Source: JBAYIE01 sp965279165 | Lineage (GTDB): Bacteria; Bacteroidota; Bacteroidia; UKL13-3 | Length of the DNA stretch: 64,000 nt | Direction of reading: 5' to 3' | Assembly: GCA_965279165.1 (NCBI GenBank) | Contig: OZ257140.1 | Coordinates: 248,001-312,000, forward strand | Shown here: positions 1 through 9,959 of the stretch, piece by piece | How positions within the stretch are numbered: position 1 is the first letter of the stretch | Layout of the letters: each line of letters starts with the position of its first letter | Notes under the pieces: model-generated | Seen by the model: only the letters and a program-made list of their open reading frames with translations | The model's database searches: none | Told to the model about the DNA's origin: nothing | Program-made: the position numbers and the translations under genes

Positions 1-99
1 AAACCCTTCAAACTCAGACAATGCAATCTCATCGACGGTTTTAAGTTCAAGTAAATTTGGAAGGACTTCAATTTGATTGTTTGGAGTTTCGTATTTCAT
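1..99 (-). CDS. N-terminal fragment of a protein running off the window
   Basis: Only the first 33 codons are present, read leftward from an ATG at 99-97; the rest lies outside the window. The visible residues end in ALSEFEGF. A short acidic 'EFEGF' segment after a leucine-rich stretch is reminiscent of the N-terminus of some Bacteroidota Fic-domain proteins, but that is a weak memory-based resemblance and the catalytic region is not visible. An attC-like hairpin lies just upstream of its start. Confidence 0.4.
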   Translation of the reverse strand, partial: MKYETPNNQIEVLPNLLELKTVDEIALSEFEGF

Positions 100-147
100 C
101 TTGAAATGACAAATATAGAATAGTTTCTGTCATTCGTGAAAAGCCCA

Positions 148-280
148 ACCTATCACAGCGCACTCGCTTAATTGCCGTTAAATCCTGTCTTTGAACATTC
201 TTTTATGCTTTTTCAATTTACTTGTTTGACAATTTTTCGTTCCGCATTCGTCAACTAAGCAAGTGCGCAAAACGGTATTG
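148..280 (+). other. Solitary attC-like recombination hairpin (degenerate)
   Basis: The left arm at 155-174 (ACAGCGCACTCGCTTAATTG) pairs with the right arm at 252-268 (CAACTAAGCAAGTGCGC) at all but one or two positions. The outer bases, TATCACAGC on the left and AAAACGGTATTG on the right, are mutated versions of the TAACAGC and AACGTTA frame of the attC sites at 33-41 kb. The right arm carries the same extra unpaired bases before AACG, and the central part resembles that of the site at 37286-37421. The cores are imperfect, so it is probably a decayed site left by an older cassette or an ectopic insertion. Confidence 0.55.
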
Positions 281-316
281 ATTTAATTAAATTTTAAGCA
301 TGTACATGCCTAAAAG

Positions 317-1090
317 CTAAGGGTTCGATTTAAAGAAAATTTGGTCGGTTGAAAGAACTTCCCATGAACCGGTATGTTGTACATAACCAATTAATGCAAA
401 CTTAGAAAGATCCTTGGTAGGGTCGATTGGAATTTGATATACCCCTGAATATTCATTCTTAATCGGAATGGTATACAGATTGCGAGCAACATTATGGTGG
501 GTAAGTGTTTTCCCTTTGTTCTCCCCTGCTGTTACTTTGCTTACAATTTCTTTTTCAACCAATACCAATACAATTTGTACACTATCAATTTTATTGCTCA
601 GGTTATAGGAGATGGTTAATCCTTTGCCGTTATTCAACATATTGGCATTTAAAGTTAAACCAACTTTTGCCGCGGTAACCAGTTCTTTATAGATCGCTTG
701 TCCTATTTCCTTCTTATAACTAGCCGGCATACCATATTGGCCATTTACGAACATCATTGGGGTGAAAAGTGCTACTTGTTTGGCTTTGGTCATATAGGTT
801 TGCTGGCGTTTGGTAAATTCGGCAGTAGAAAACGAATCCACCCATCCTGATTTATTCCAGATATCTACATGGTAATCGATAACGAATACCGGAGAATTAG
901 TAGAATCCGACAAACGCAGTATTTCTTGAGCAAATTCATCAGCATACGGACAGCTTTCGCAACCTTCCGAAGAAAACAATTCGAGCAAAACAGAAGGTGT
1001 TACCCCCATATTATTTTGCGCAAACGAAGGTGTCCAAACAGCAAAAAAGGAAATAATCAGTAGTAAATTTTTTCTTATCATGGTATTCAA
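317..1090 (-). CDS. Secreted DUF1223 family thioredoxin-like protein
   Basis: 257 residues with a signal peptide (about residues 1-24, ending FAQ). The sequence then runs into LLELFSSEGCESCPYADE, the hallmark of the DUF1223 family, with a CxxC pair at residues 44 and 47. The family has a thioredoxin-like fold, but no substrate or partner is established. A basic N-terminus followed by a hydrophobic core supports the ATG at 1090. It is a monocistronic gene on the minus strand with no clear partner. Family assignment is confident; function is unknown. Confidence 0.8.
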   Translation of the reverse strand: MNTMIRKNLLLIISFFAVWTPSFAQNNMGVTPSVLLELFSSEGCESCPYADEFAQEILRLSDSTNSPVFVIDYHVDIWNKSGWVDSFSTAEFTKRQQTYMTKAKQVALFTPMMFVNGQYGMPASYKKEIGQAIYKELVTAAKVGLTLNANMLNNGKGLTISYNLSNKIDSVQIVLVLVEKEIVSKVTAGENKGKTLTHHNVARNLYTIPIKNEYSGVYQIPIDPTKDLSKFALIGYVQHTGSWEVLSTDQIFFKSNP

Positions 1091-1341
1091 ATCAAGTAAA
1101 GGAATGGGAATTCTGCAACTAAAAAAACGTTTAAAGACATTTAAAATTGTTTAAAGTAAGCTTGTTCCCTAGATTCGATCGATTGAAACAATTAACTATA
1201 TAGTAATCTTCGTATTGTAAATGCTGAACAATAGGTAACAAAAAAAATCCCATCAGGAATGACGGGAATTTCTTATAAAATTTTAATTCGAACTCGTTTA
1301 CCTATAAATTACAATTAATATAAACGTATTCTAATTTCAGA

Positions 1342-1680
1342 TTATTGTTGGGTCAAAGTAAGGTTATCATTCTGTAATGAGGTGTCATTTAAATTGCCGG
1401 GACTTGCATTTCCCAAGGCAGACATTCCATTACCTGAATTACCGGAAGTACCTGTATAATTATTAATTGTACAACCCCAAATCCGAATAACTGAATCGTC
1501 AATTTGCGATTTGAATACAACCCAGAATGCGCATGTATTGCCATTCCATGCTTCAGCCCAGACAATAGGTTCATTGTTTGCTCCATAGGTACCAGAAGTT
1601 GTACTACTTAATTTCAAGACTCCATTTGAGCCGCTAGTTTCATGATGAATACTCCAATTTGTGTTTTGTAATGTTGGCAT
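1342..1680 (-). CDS. Hypothetical 112-residue protein with a strong ribosome binding site
   Basis: A small, glycine-, serine-, threonine- and asparagine-rich protein with no signal peptide, no membrane segment and a C-terminus of NDNLTLTQQ. I do not recognise the family. The tryptophan-rich pattern (NTNWS, IVWAEAW, FWVVF) suggests a small beta-sheet domain. It is preceded by a textbook Shine-Dalgarno sequence (AAAAGGAGG, seven-base spacer), unusual among its neighbours and a good argument that the frame is really translated. A terminator-like hairpin lies between it and the M16 peptidase, so it is probably transcribed alone. Confidence 0.6.
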   Translation of the reverse strand: MPTLQNTNWSIHHETSGSNGVLKLSSTTSGTYGANNEPIVWAEAWNGNTCAFWVVFKSQIDDSVIRIWGCTINNYTGTSGNSGNGMSALGNASPGNLNDTSLQNDNLTLTQQ

Positions 1681-1687
1681 TTAATTT

Positions 1688-1696
1688 CCTCCTTTT
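1688..1696 (-). promoter_or_regulatory. Strong Shine-Dalgarno site
   Basis: On the minus strand this reads AAAAGGAGG, seven bases before the ATG at 1680. Most other genes here lack such a site, as is usual in Bacteroidota, so it stands out. Confidence 0.65.
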
Positions 1697-1830
1697 AATT
1701 TAGTTAATTAGTTAATTTATTTAGAATTATACTCAAATAAAATAATTATGAATCATACTTCCTAATCAAATAATCCTTAAATTATCATTTCCTTTTACAC
1801 CACATTACAAATGAGGTAAAACCTGACATA

Positions 1831-1857
1831 AAAAAAGCGGGACTAGCCCGCTTTTTC
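1831..1857 (-). terminator. Rho-independent terminator after the M16 peptidase
   Basis: The stem GCGGG/CCCGC has a five-base loop and is flanked by A- and T-runs, so it can act in both directions. It lies 17 bases after the stop codon of the minus-strand peptidase gene. Confidence 0.75.
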
Positions 1858-1873
1858 TTTGTTTATATATGCT

Positions 1874-4741
1874 TTAGTCCAGTTTGAAGTCGACTATTTT
1901 GTATCCTAATTTTTCGAGGTTACCTTGGATTTTATCCTTATCACCCACAACCACGATAATCATTTTTTCGATAGGTAATAATTCTTTAGCCAAAGCATCA
2001 ATTTCTTCTTTTGTTAAGGAATTAAGAACTTTATTTTGTTGGTCGATATAATCAGCCGGCAAATCATAATAAGCCAATTGGTTAATAAAACCAGCTTTTG
2101 CAAATGGTGTTTCGTAGCGCAATGCATCACCTTGGCTCAATGATTTTTTAGCATACGCAAGCTCTTCCATGGTAATACCACTTTCGCGGTATTTCATCAA
2201 TTCGGCTGTAATTTCCTTTAAAGCTGTATCGGTAGCGGTAGCACGAACGGCAACGCTAACGGTGTAAGGTCCGATATTTTTGGTTCCACCGAAACCTGAA
2301 CGAATTCCGTAAGTTATCCCTTTATCTTCGCGTAAGTTCAAGTTTAAGCGACTGTTAAAGTTGCCACCAAGCGGATAATTCATCACGGTAGATTTAAAAT
2401 ATTTACCGTTATAATCGTAAGGCAAAGCCAGGTAACCGATACGAATTTCCGTTTGCGAAGCTTTGTATTTATCAACCAGGTAAATTTGTTGTTTTTCAGG
2501 CAATGGATTAGGAGCAATGGTATTTAAAGCAACGTCCTTTTTTGCCCAAGTTTTTAAGAAATTCAACTTCGGTAAAATATCTGATTCACTCACATCACCA
2601 ACTACCACAACAGAAGCAACGGTAGGTGAATAGAATTTGTCGTAATACATTTGAACATCTTTCACGCTCATGGCTTTTAATGTTTTAATGGTACCTTGAG
2701 CAGGTTCGGCAGCAATTGATTTACCATACAACAAACGGGAATAAGCTTTTGAAGCCATATCACCGGCCTGTACACGTTGCGAATTAATTTGTTCGGCAAG
2801 ACGTTTTTGATTCAATTTAAATTCGTCGGCAGTAAATTTTGGGTGCAACAATTTTTCTTCCAACAATTTTAAGGTAGCATCCAAGTTTTCTTTACGTGAC
2901 ACAATAGATATAGAAGAATTTTCTTTACCTCCGCCAAAACTGATATTGCTTCCTAATTTGGCCAACTCATTACTGAATTGCTCTGACGTGTACTTTTCTG
3001 TAGATTCTTCCATCATTGAAGCTGTTAAGGCAGCCAAACCGGCTTTTGTAGGATCATTGGTTACCATATTTCCACCTTTCATGGTAATTAAAATAGTTAC
3101 CATTGGCAATTCAGCATTTTGTGTACCCATTAAGGTTAAACCATTCTCGAACTTATGGCGATATACAACAGGAACCACAGGAGTAACACTTCCAACCACT
3201 TCGGGCTTTTTACTTCTATCAAAATTATCTACTCCTTTGTTATAAGACAGACCTTTGTATTCCAGTTCAGTGGAAGCAACTCCTGAAGAATTGGTAAGTT
3301 TTGTTTCTTCTTTTGTAGCTGCTCCGTTGCTTTGTTTAGCAAAAACATTAACTACAGCCGAATATTTTCCATTCACGTACTGACGAAAAACACGCATCAC
3401 ATCTTCTTTGGTAACTTTGTTGTACCGAGCAATTTCATCGTTGATATTCATTGGCTTATTTGGCAATGTATAGTTCCATAAACTCAACATAGATGATTTG
3501 CTAGCAATACTCGACATAGCTTGAATCATTTGCGTTTCGAAAACACCTTTGGCACGTTTTAAGTCATCGTCACTGATACCTAAGCGATCAAAGTCAGTAA
3601 ACACTTTCTTCAATTCTTCTTCCGGATTGGTTTCCGACATTGGATAAGAAACATATTGAACAGTAAATTCACCCGACAATTCGGATGTACTATTAAATGC
3701 ACCAACTTGTAAAGCTTTTTCAGTTTTTACAAGATTTTTATACATCAATGAATTGTTTCCATCACCTAAAACAGAAGCTAGGATATCCAAAGCCGGTTCA
3801 TCTACATGGTAAGATGGAACACTTGGGAACACCATATACATTAATGGAACTACGATATTATCTCCAAAATTTGCATAAACATTATCCGGCAAGCGAACCG
3901 GTTCAACACGTTGTTTTTTAACTTCCGGTCCACGAGGAATACTTCCGAAATATTTCATTGCCAAATCCACCACTTGTTTGGTATTTACATCTCCGGCAAC
4001 CACTAAACTGGCATTGTTTGGTCCGTACCAGCGCATGAAAAAGTTTTTTAAATCTTCTACATTAACGCGGTCAAGATCCTCTACATATCCAATAGTTGGC
4101 CAGTTGTATGGATGACGGGCAGGATATAGAATCTGGTCTTTGATTTCACCAACACGTCCGTAAGGCACATTGTTTACACGTTGGTCTTTTTCATTTTTAA
4201 CCGTTGCACGTTGTACTTCAAATTTCTTTTGGGTAACTGAATCTAATAAAAAGCCCATGCGATCCGCTTCTAACCAAAGTGCTGTTTCGAGGTAATTCTT
4301 AGGCATGGTTTCGAAATAATTGGTACGATCGCGGTTGGTAGTACCGTTCATGTCGCCACCGGCACCTTCCACAATTTTAAAATGTTCTTCGTCTCTCACA
4401 TGTTCACTTCCTTGAAACATCATGTGTTCGAAGAAATGTGCAAATCCTGATTTACCGGGCGTTTCGCGGGCAGAACCAACATGATAAGTTACCTCCACAT
4501 GCACAATAGGATCAGATTTATCTTCGTGTACAATAATGGTTAAACCGTTAGGCAATCTCCACTTTTCGTAGGCGATTTTCATTTCATTTGGTTGGGCTGT
4601 TACCTTTTCAACCAATTGAGGTTGGGTTGCTGGATCAACGGCCGCTGTTGCTGCAGCAGGCTTTGTTGCGGGAGCCCCGGTTTGCGCAAAAGTAACAGCA
4701 CCTAATGCCATTAATGCGATGGATAATATTTGTTTCTTCAT
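1874..4741 (-). CDS. Two-domain M16 family zinc metallopeptidase, exported
   Basis: 955 residues with a signal peptide (about 1-19) and an Ala/Pro-rich linker. The N-terminal M16 domain carries the inverted zinc site HFFEH (H102, E105, H106) with the third ligand Glu at about 184 in TVKNEKDQ. Four M16 modules follow the order active half, partner half, second pair; the second pair (from about 520) lacks HxxEH, as in pitrilysin-type long forms. The family degrades peptides in the periplasm or at the cell surface. It is transcribed alone, with a hairpin terminator immediately downstream. Bacteroidota commonly encode such 900-plus-residue forms. Confidence 0.9.
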   Translation of the reverse strand: MKKQILSIALMALGAVTFAQTGAPATKPAAATAAVDPATQPQLVEKVTAQPNEMKIAYEKWRLPNGLTIIVHEDKSDPIVHVEVTYHVGSARETPGKSGFAHFFEHMMFQGSEHVRDEEHFKIVEGAGGDMNGTTNRDRTNYFETMPKNYLETALWLEADRMGFLLDSVTQKKFEVQRATVKNEKDQRVNNVPYGRVGEIKDQILYPARHPYNWPTIGYVEDLDRVNVEDLKNFFMRWYGPNNASLVVAGDVNTKQVVDLAMKYFGSIPRGPEVKKQRVEPVRLPDNVYANFGDNIVVPLMYMVFPSVPSYHVDEPALDILASVLGDGNNSLMYKNLVKTEKALQVGAFNSTSELSGEFTVQYVSYPMSETNPEEELKKVFTDFDRLGISDDDLKRAKGVFETQMIQAMSSIASKSSMLSLWNYTLPNKPMNINDEIARYNKVTKEDVMRVFRQYVNGKYSAVVNVFAKQSNGAATKEETKLTNSSGVASTELEYKGLSYNKGVDNFDRSKKPEVVGSVTPVVPVVYRHKFENGLTLMGTQNAELPMVTILITMKGGNMVTNDPTKAGLAALTASMMEESTEKYTSEQFSNELAKLGSNISFGGGKENSSISIVSRKENLDATLKLLEEKLLHPKFTADEFKLNQKRLAEQINSQRVQAGDMASKAYSRLLYGKSIAAEPAQGTIKTLKAMSVKDVQMYYDKFYSPTVASVVVVGDVSESDILPKLNFLKTWAKKDVALNTIAPNPLPEKQQIYLVDKYKASQTEIRIGYLALPYDYNGKYFKSTVMNYPLGGNFNSRLNLNLREDKGITYGIRSGFGGTKNIGPYTVSVAVRATATDTALKEITAELMKYRESGITMEELAYAKKSLSQGDALRYETPFAKAGFINQLAYYDLPADYIDQQNKVLNSLTKEEIDALAKELLPIEKMIIVVVGDKDKIQGNLEKLGYKIVDFKLD

Positions 4742-4882
4742 AATTTTTAGTCGGCAATTTGAACTGGCGCAATTTCACTGTTTTATTGTTAATCTGAAAA
4801 CATTTTTTTGAGCGGATAAGGAAACCGATAAGCGGAGAATATGCGATGTGGAAATGTTTTGTGTATTACAGCCTGCAATTCC

Positions 4883-4913
4883 TTGTTTTTTTAGCGAGGG
4901 TGGTATACTTTCG
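4883..4913 (+). promoter_or_regulatory. Candidate Bacteroidota-type promoter
   Basis: A TTG at 4883-4885 lies about 20 bases before TACTTTCG (4906-4913), one mismatch from the TAnnTTTG -7 element of this phylum. It would give a leader of roughly 15-20 bases before the ATG at 4935. Confidence 0.4.
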
Positions 4914-4934
4914 CAATTGTAATAAAGAAAGAAG

Positions 4935-5474
4935 ATGAGTAAAAAATTAATTACCGTAGTTGCTATTGTATTTGTAGCTGCAATGAGCCGTTTACTGCCA
5001 CATGCCCCTAATTTCACTCCGCTGGCAGCGATTGCACTATTTTCGGGTGCATATATTAGCAACAGATTACTTGCATTCTCCCTTCCATTATTGGTGATGC
5101 TAATAAGCGACGCGTTAATGGGATTTAATGGATGGGTATTTACCGAACAGGTATTAACTGTATATGGCACTTATGCCCTCATTGCCTTACTTGGCATGCA
5201 ATTATTACGTAAGAAATCCATTTTACGTGTTGGTATTGGTTCACTTTCTTCGTCGGTTCTTTTTTTCATTACCACTAATTTTGCTGTATGGTTAGGTGGA
5301 TATTTTCATCAGCCGGCCTTATATTCGATGAATATGCAAGGCTTAGCCAGTTGTTATGCCGCAGCCATACCTTTCTTTCAAAACACCTTGAGTGGAGATG
5401 TTTTCTATAGCGCCCTCCTTTTCGGTGCGTATTACCTGGTTCAGGTTAATATTCCCGCATTAGCAAGAGACTAA
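4935..5474 (+). CDS. DUF6580-type multi-spanning membrane protein
   Basis: 179 residues with about five hydrophobic segments. The N-terminal pattern (AMSRLLPHAPNFTPLAAIALFSGAY) is typical of the DUF6580 family of putative transporters, which resemble small ECF-transporter S components. I infer an integral inner-membrane location; the substrate is unknown. It is divergent from the M16 peptidase gene and 51 bases upstream of the PorE-like gene, so it could share a transcript with it. Confidence 0.7.
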   Translation: MSKKLITVVAIVFVAAMSRLLPHAPNFTPLAAIALFSGAYISNRLLAFSLPLLVMLISDALMGFNGWVFTEQVLTVYGTYALIALLGMQLLRKKSILRVGIGSLSSSVLFFITTNFAVWLGGYFHQPALYSMNMQGLASCYAAAIPFFQNTLSGDVFYSALLFGAYYLVQVNIPALARD

Positions 5475-5525
5475 TTTTTTTCGTACAGAAATTTCGCATT
5501 TTTTCGTTAAGTCTGTAATAAACTG

Positions 5526-7433
5526 ATGCGCCATTTATTTTCCGCATTCTTTTTTCTATTCGTTTTTGTACATCCATCCGATGCACAAAATCCATTTACG
5601 GGAACAAATAACCCTAAAGCAGAAAAGTTATTTGTTCAGGCTTTGCAGGCTTCGAATATGGGTGAATACACAAAAGCTGTTGGCCAATTAAAATTGTGTT
5701 TAAAGGCCGATTCCAATTTTATCGATGCCATATTGCTATTGGCTGATTTAAGAGAACAGAACGAACAGTATGATGAAGCCGTTATCTTATATAAACGAGC
5801 CATACAGATTAACCCGGATTTCCAGATTCCTTATTATAAGCTTGCGGCTGCACATATGCGAACAGGCGAATATGCCGAAGCACTTACCTTTATTGATCAA
5901 TATTCCCAAAAAGGGGGCAAGGCAATTGATCAACAGAAAGTTGACCGGTTGCGAAAAAATGCTTTATTCGGTAAAGAATCGGTAGAAAACCCGGTGCCCT
6001 TTGAGCCCATAAATCTTGGACCTGCTATTAACTCTCCTTACAGCGAATACTTTCCCGGAGTAACAGCCGACGACCAAACTTTGTTGTTTACCAGGCTTGA
6101 TATTGCCAATGGCAATAGAAACGAAGAGTTTTATTTTAGTAAGAAGGTACAAAACAAATGGGCCTTTGCAAAGAACATTGGACAGCCAATTAATACCGAT
6201 GAAAATGAAGGTACTGTTTCCTTATCCGGAGATGGTCAATATATTTTTTATACAGCCTGTAACCGTCCGGATGGTGCCGGTAGTTGTGATATTCTATTTT
6301 CTGCTTTGGACGGCGACCAATGGGTAAATCCGCGCGACCTTGGATTTCCGATTAATACCAATGCCTGGGAATCGCAGCCATCGTTGTCGTTTGACGGAAA
6401 AACCATGTTTTTTAGCAGCAGTCGTCCGGGTGGCTTTGGAGAGAGTGATATATGGATGACCACGTATGCCAGGGGTAAATGGAGTGTTCCGGCAAACTTA
6501 GGCCCTGAAATTAATACGCCGGGAAGTGAGCAATCGCCATTGATAGCCAAGGATGACCAAACCTTGTATTTTATTTCGGATTACCACCAAGGAATGGGTG
6601 GCATGGATTTGTTTATCAGTCGAAAACAGGCTGATGGCAGGTGGGGCAAGCCACAAAACTTAGGTTATCCCATTAATACGCAAAACGATGAAATGTGTTT
6701 GGCCTTATCAGCAAATGGGGTGGATGCTTTTATTGCTTGTGAAAGGAAAGAAGGTTTTGGTGAATTGGATATTTATTCGTTTCAGTTATACGATTCCATT
6801 CGTCCGAAGAAGACCGGCTATATTAAAGGGGTTGTATATGATGGAAGGAACCAGTTAAAATTAAAAGCCCGACTTGAGCTAATTGACCTTGAAACCGGTA
6901 AAACAGTAATTGAAGCATCTTCCAATAAATTAACCGGCGAATTTTTATTCTGTTTACAGGGAAATAAAAATTATGCATTAAATGTAAGTTGTGAAGGTTA
7001 CTTGTTTTATTCGGAAAATTTTTCCTTAAAGAATCAATCGGTAGCTGAACCTTTAAAATTGGACATTCCCCTATACCCTATCCAAGTTGGAGAAAAGATG
7101 GTTTTAAAGAATGTGTTTTTTGATGTAGATAAATTCAGTTTAAGGAATGAATCAAAGATTGAACTCGACAAACTGATTGGTTTTTTGAAGACCAATGCAT
7201 CCATCAAAATTGAGGTAAGTGGCCATACAGATAATACCGGATTGAAGCAAAAAAATCTTGAATTATCCAATAACCGGGCAAAAACCGTATACGATTATCT
7301 GGTTTCGAAAGGAATAGAGGGCACAAGGGTAAGTTTTAAGGGGTATGCAGATGCGCAACCAATTGCTGATAATAAAACAGAAGCCGGCCGTCAAAAGAAC
7401 CGAAGAACCGAAGTGAAGATTACAGGCAGATAG
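5526..7433 (+). CDS. PorE-like TPR / WD40-like propeller / CRD / OmpA protein
   Basis: 635 residues: signal peptide (1-20), TPR repeats (about 25-140), six-bladed PD40-type propeller repeats (about 165-415, recurring 'LGxPINT', 'LYFxS' and 'GGxDI' patterns), a carboxypeptidase-regulatory-like domain (about 430-510) and a C-terminal OmpA domain (about 525-635) with the peptidoglycan-binding SGHTDNTG and LSNNRAKTVYDYL motifs. This domain order matches PorE of the type IX secretion system, which links the secretion complex to peptidoglycan. Many paralogues share the order, so T9SS membership is an inference, supported by a T9SS cargo protein at 55 kb. Confidence 0.8.
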   Translation: MRHLFSAFFFLFVFVHPSDAQNPFTGTNNPKAEKLFVQALQASNMGEYTKAVGQLKLCLKADSNFIDAILLLADLREQNEQYDEAVILYKRAIQINPDFQIPYYKLAAAHMRTGEYAEALTFIDQYSQKGGKAIDQQKVDRLRKNALFGKESVENPVPFEPINLGPAINSPYSEYFPGVTADDQTLLFTRLDIANGNRNEEFYFSKKVQNKWAFAKNIGQPINTDENEGTVSLSGDGQYIFYTACNRPDGAGSCDILFSALDGDQWVNPRDLGFPINTNAWESQPSLSFDGKTMFFSSSRPGGFGESDIWMTTYARGKWSVPANLGPEINTPGSEQSPLIAKDDQTLYFISDYHQGMGGMDLFISRKQADGRWGKPQNLGYPINTQNDEMCLALSANGVDAFIACERKEGFGELDIYSFQLYDSIRPKKTGYIKGVVYDGRNQLKLKARLELIDLETGKTVIEASSNKLTGEFLFCLQGNKNYALNVSCEGYLFYSENFSLKNQSVAEPLKLDIPLYPIQVGEKMVLKNVFFDVDKFSLRNESKIELDKLIGFLKTNASIKIEVSGHTDNTGLKQKNLELSNNRAKTVYDYLVSKGIEGTRVSFKGYADAQPIADNKTEAGRQKNRRTEVKITGR

Positions 7434-7487
7434 ATAAGTGGCACGGCTATTGAGTCTGACAAGAACCAACCTTTTAATGTAAGTAAA

Positions 7488-9959
7488 ATGGCATTTAACA
7501 AAGAAAACGAAAACTTATACATTCCTTCCCTTATCAGTGATGAAAACGAGTCGCAGGACTTTATTTCCCTTCTTTCGCCGGAAGAAGAGGAAGAGATGAA
7601 TAAGGAAAAAATGCCCGATGTTCTGCCAATATTACCGCTCCGGAATACCGTTTTATTTCCCGGAGTAGTAATTCCGATTACGGTTGGCAGAGAGCGTTCT
7701 ATCAACCTGATAAAAGATGCGAATAAAGGCGATAAAACGATTGGTGTTGTTGCACAATTGAATCCCAATACCGAAGATCCCGGGTTTGATGAGTTATACC
7801 GAACCGGAACAGTAGCTAAAATCATGAAGATGTTGCGGATGCCGGATGGTAGTACAACGGTTATCATTCAAGGCAAAAGAAGGTTTGTATTAAATGAATG
7901 TATCGCAACAGAGCCCTATATTAAAGCCTCTATTATCCCAATAGTGGAAGAAAAAGCCGGAAACAACAAAGAATTGGGGGCCTTGATTTCTTCGGTTAAA
8001 GATTGTGCTTTGCAAATTATTGACTTGAGTCCGCATATCCCTTCTGAGGCTTCCATTGCGATTAAGAATATCGATAGTCCAACCTTTCTATTGAATTTTA
8101 TTTCATCGAACATGAATTCCGACATTCAAACCAAGCAAGGAATTCTTGAAATTGAGAAGATAAAGGCAAGGGGAGAAAAATTGCTCGAACACTTGCAAAA
8201 AGAAATTCAGGTTTTGTTGTTAAAAAACGAAATTCAAAATAAAGTAAGGGGTGATTTGGACAAACAGCAACGTGATTTTTTTCTTCAACAGCAAATAAGA
8301 GCGATACAGGAAGAGCTTGGGGGAGAGAATCCGGAACGGGAAATCGAAAACCTTTTAAAAACCGGTGAGAAGAAAAAATGGTCGGTTGAAACTTTTGAAG
8401 CTTTTAAGAAAGAAATAGATCGTTTGAGGCGGATGAACCCTATGGCACCTGATTATTCGGTACAGATAAGTTATTTACAGTTGTTGATTGAGTTGCCATT
8501 TGGTGATTTTACAAAAGACAATTTCGACTTAAAGCGTGCAAAGAAAATTTTGGATGAAGACCATTTTGGGCTTGAAAAAATAAAAGAACGTATACTGGAA
8601 TATTTGGCTGTTTTAAAATTGAAAGGCAATATGAAGAGTCCGATTTTATGTTTATACGGACCTCCGGGAGTTGGTAAAACCAGTTTGGGTAAATCGATTG
8701 CAAAATCGTTGAATAGAAAATATGCACGGATTGCATTGGGTGGATTGCATGATGAGAGCGAGATACGTGGACACCGCAGAACCTATATTGGTGCGATGCC
8801 CGGAAGAATCATTCAGAATCTAAAAAAAGTAAAATCATCCAATCCGGTTTTTGTATTGGATGAAGTAGACAAACTGGATTCGAGTTACCGAGGAGATCCA
8901 TCGTCGGCACTACTGGAGGTACTTGACCCGGAGCAGAATATGGCATTCCATGACAATTATGTGGAAATTGATTACGATTTATCGAATGTGATGTTTATCG
9001 CCACAGCCAATTCGCTTGATACCATACAGCCTGCGTTGCTTGACCGTATGGAGGTAATTGAAATAACGGGATATACCACAGAAGAAAAGATACAAATTGC
9101 GAAGAAATACCTGATACCGAAGCAGCTTGCTAACCATGGTTTAAAGAAGAATGATTTGCTGATATCGGATATCATTCTCGAAAAAATTATTACCAGTTAT
9201 ACGCGTGAGTCAGGCGTTCGGAATTTAGAAAAACAAATTGCATCCCTTTGCCGCAATATTGCCAAGGTAAAAGTAATGGAAGGCAAACCCAAGAAAATAC
9301 AAACCGTAGAAGATGTGCATCAAATCTTAGGGGTTGAACGGGTAGAACCGGAAAGTTACGGCGACAATTCTGTTGCAGGTGTTGTAACCGGATTGGCGTG
9401 GACATCGGTAGGAGGAGAAATTTTATTTATAGAAAGTACTTTAACCAGAGGCACCGGCAAACTTACCCTAACCGGTCAATTGGGAGAGGTGATGAAAGAG
9501 TCGGCAATCACTGCATTAACCTTTTTAAAAGCGCATGCAGATTATTTTAAAATTGATACCAAGGTATTTGATAAGTGGGATGTGCATATTCATGTTCCTG
9601 CAGGAGCCGTTCCCAAAGATGGACCGAGTGCAGGAATTACGATGCTTACTTCATTGGCTTCGGTATTTACACAACGAAAAGTTAAAACCAAACTTGCCAT
9701 GACCGGTGAAATAACCTTACGTGGAAAGGTGTTGCCAATTGGTGGGGTGAAAGAAAAAATATTGGCAGCGAAACGCGCCGGCATTACTGATATTATATTA
9801 TGTGAGGCGAACCGAAAGGATATAGCCGATATCAAACCTGATTACTTGAATGGTTTAGAATTTCATTTTGTAAAAAACATGTTGGAGGTAATTGATATTG
9901 CTTTGACGAATGAATTTGTAGAAACACCATTGATAATTGGGGAAGAAATGAGTAGTTAA
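7488..9959 (+). CDS. lon: ATP-dependent Lon protease
   Basis: 823 residues, normal for bacterial LonA. The N-terminal substrate domain begins near VLPILPLRNTVLFPG (about residue 44). The AAA+ module has Walker A GPPGVGKTS (about 390) and Walker B FVLDEVDK. The C-terminal protease domain has the catalytic serine in PKDGPSAGITM (about 712) and the lysine in VKEKILAAKRAGI about 43 residues later. It degrades misfolded and regulatory proteins in the cytoplasm. It begins 54 bases after the PorE-like gene. All catalytic residues are present. Confidence 0.97.
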   Translation: MAFNKENENLYIPSLISDENESQDFISLLSPEEEEEMNKEKMPDVLPILPLRNTVLFPGVVIPITVGRERSINLIKDANKGDKTIGVVAQLNPNTEDPGFDELYRTGTVAKIMKMLRMPDGSTTVIIQGKRRFVLNECIATEPYIKASIIPIVEEKAGNNKELGALISSVKDCALQIIDLSPHIPSEASIAIKNIDSPTFLLNFISSNMNSDIQTKQGILEIEKIKARGEKLLEHLQKEIQVLLLKNEIQNKVRGDLDKQQRDFFLQQQIRAIQEELGGENPEREIENLLKTGEKKKWSVETFEAFKKEIDRLRRMNPMAPDYSVQISYLQLLIELPFGDFTKDNFDLKRAKKILDEDHFGLEKIKERILEYLAVLKLKGNMKSPILCLYGPPGVGKTSLGKSIAKSLNRKYARIALGGLHDESEIRGHRRTYIGAMPGRIIQNLKKVKSSNPVFVLDEVDKLDSSYRGDPSSALLEVLDPEQNMAFHDNYVEIDYDLSNVMFIATANSLDTIQPALLDRMEVIEITGYTTEEKIQIAKKYLIPKQLANHGLKKNDLLISDIILEKIITSYTRESGVRNLEKQIASLCRNIAKVKVMEGKPKKIQTVEDVHQILGVERVEPESYGDNSVAGVVTGLAWTSVGGEILFIESTLTRGTGKLTLTGQLGEVMKESAITALTFLKAHADYFKIDTKVFDKWDVHIHVPAGAVPKDGPSAGITMLTSLASVFTQRKVKTKLAMTGEITLRGKVLPIGGVKEKILAAKRAGITDIILCEANRKDIADIKPDYLNGLEFHFVKNMLEVIDIALTNEFVETPLIIGEEMSS

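Noticed and set aside
4775..5170. Minus-strand open frame opposite the DUF6580 gene
   Set aside because: It is antisense to a gene with clear family features and has no recognisable domain.
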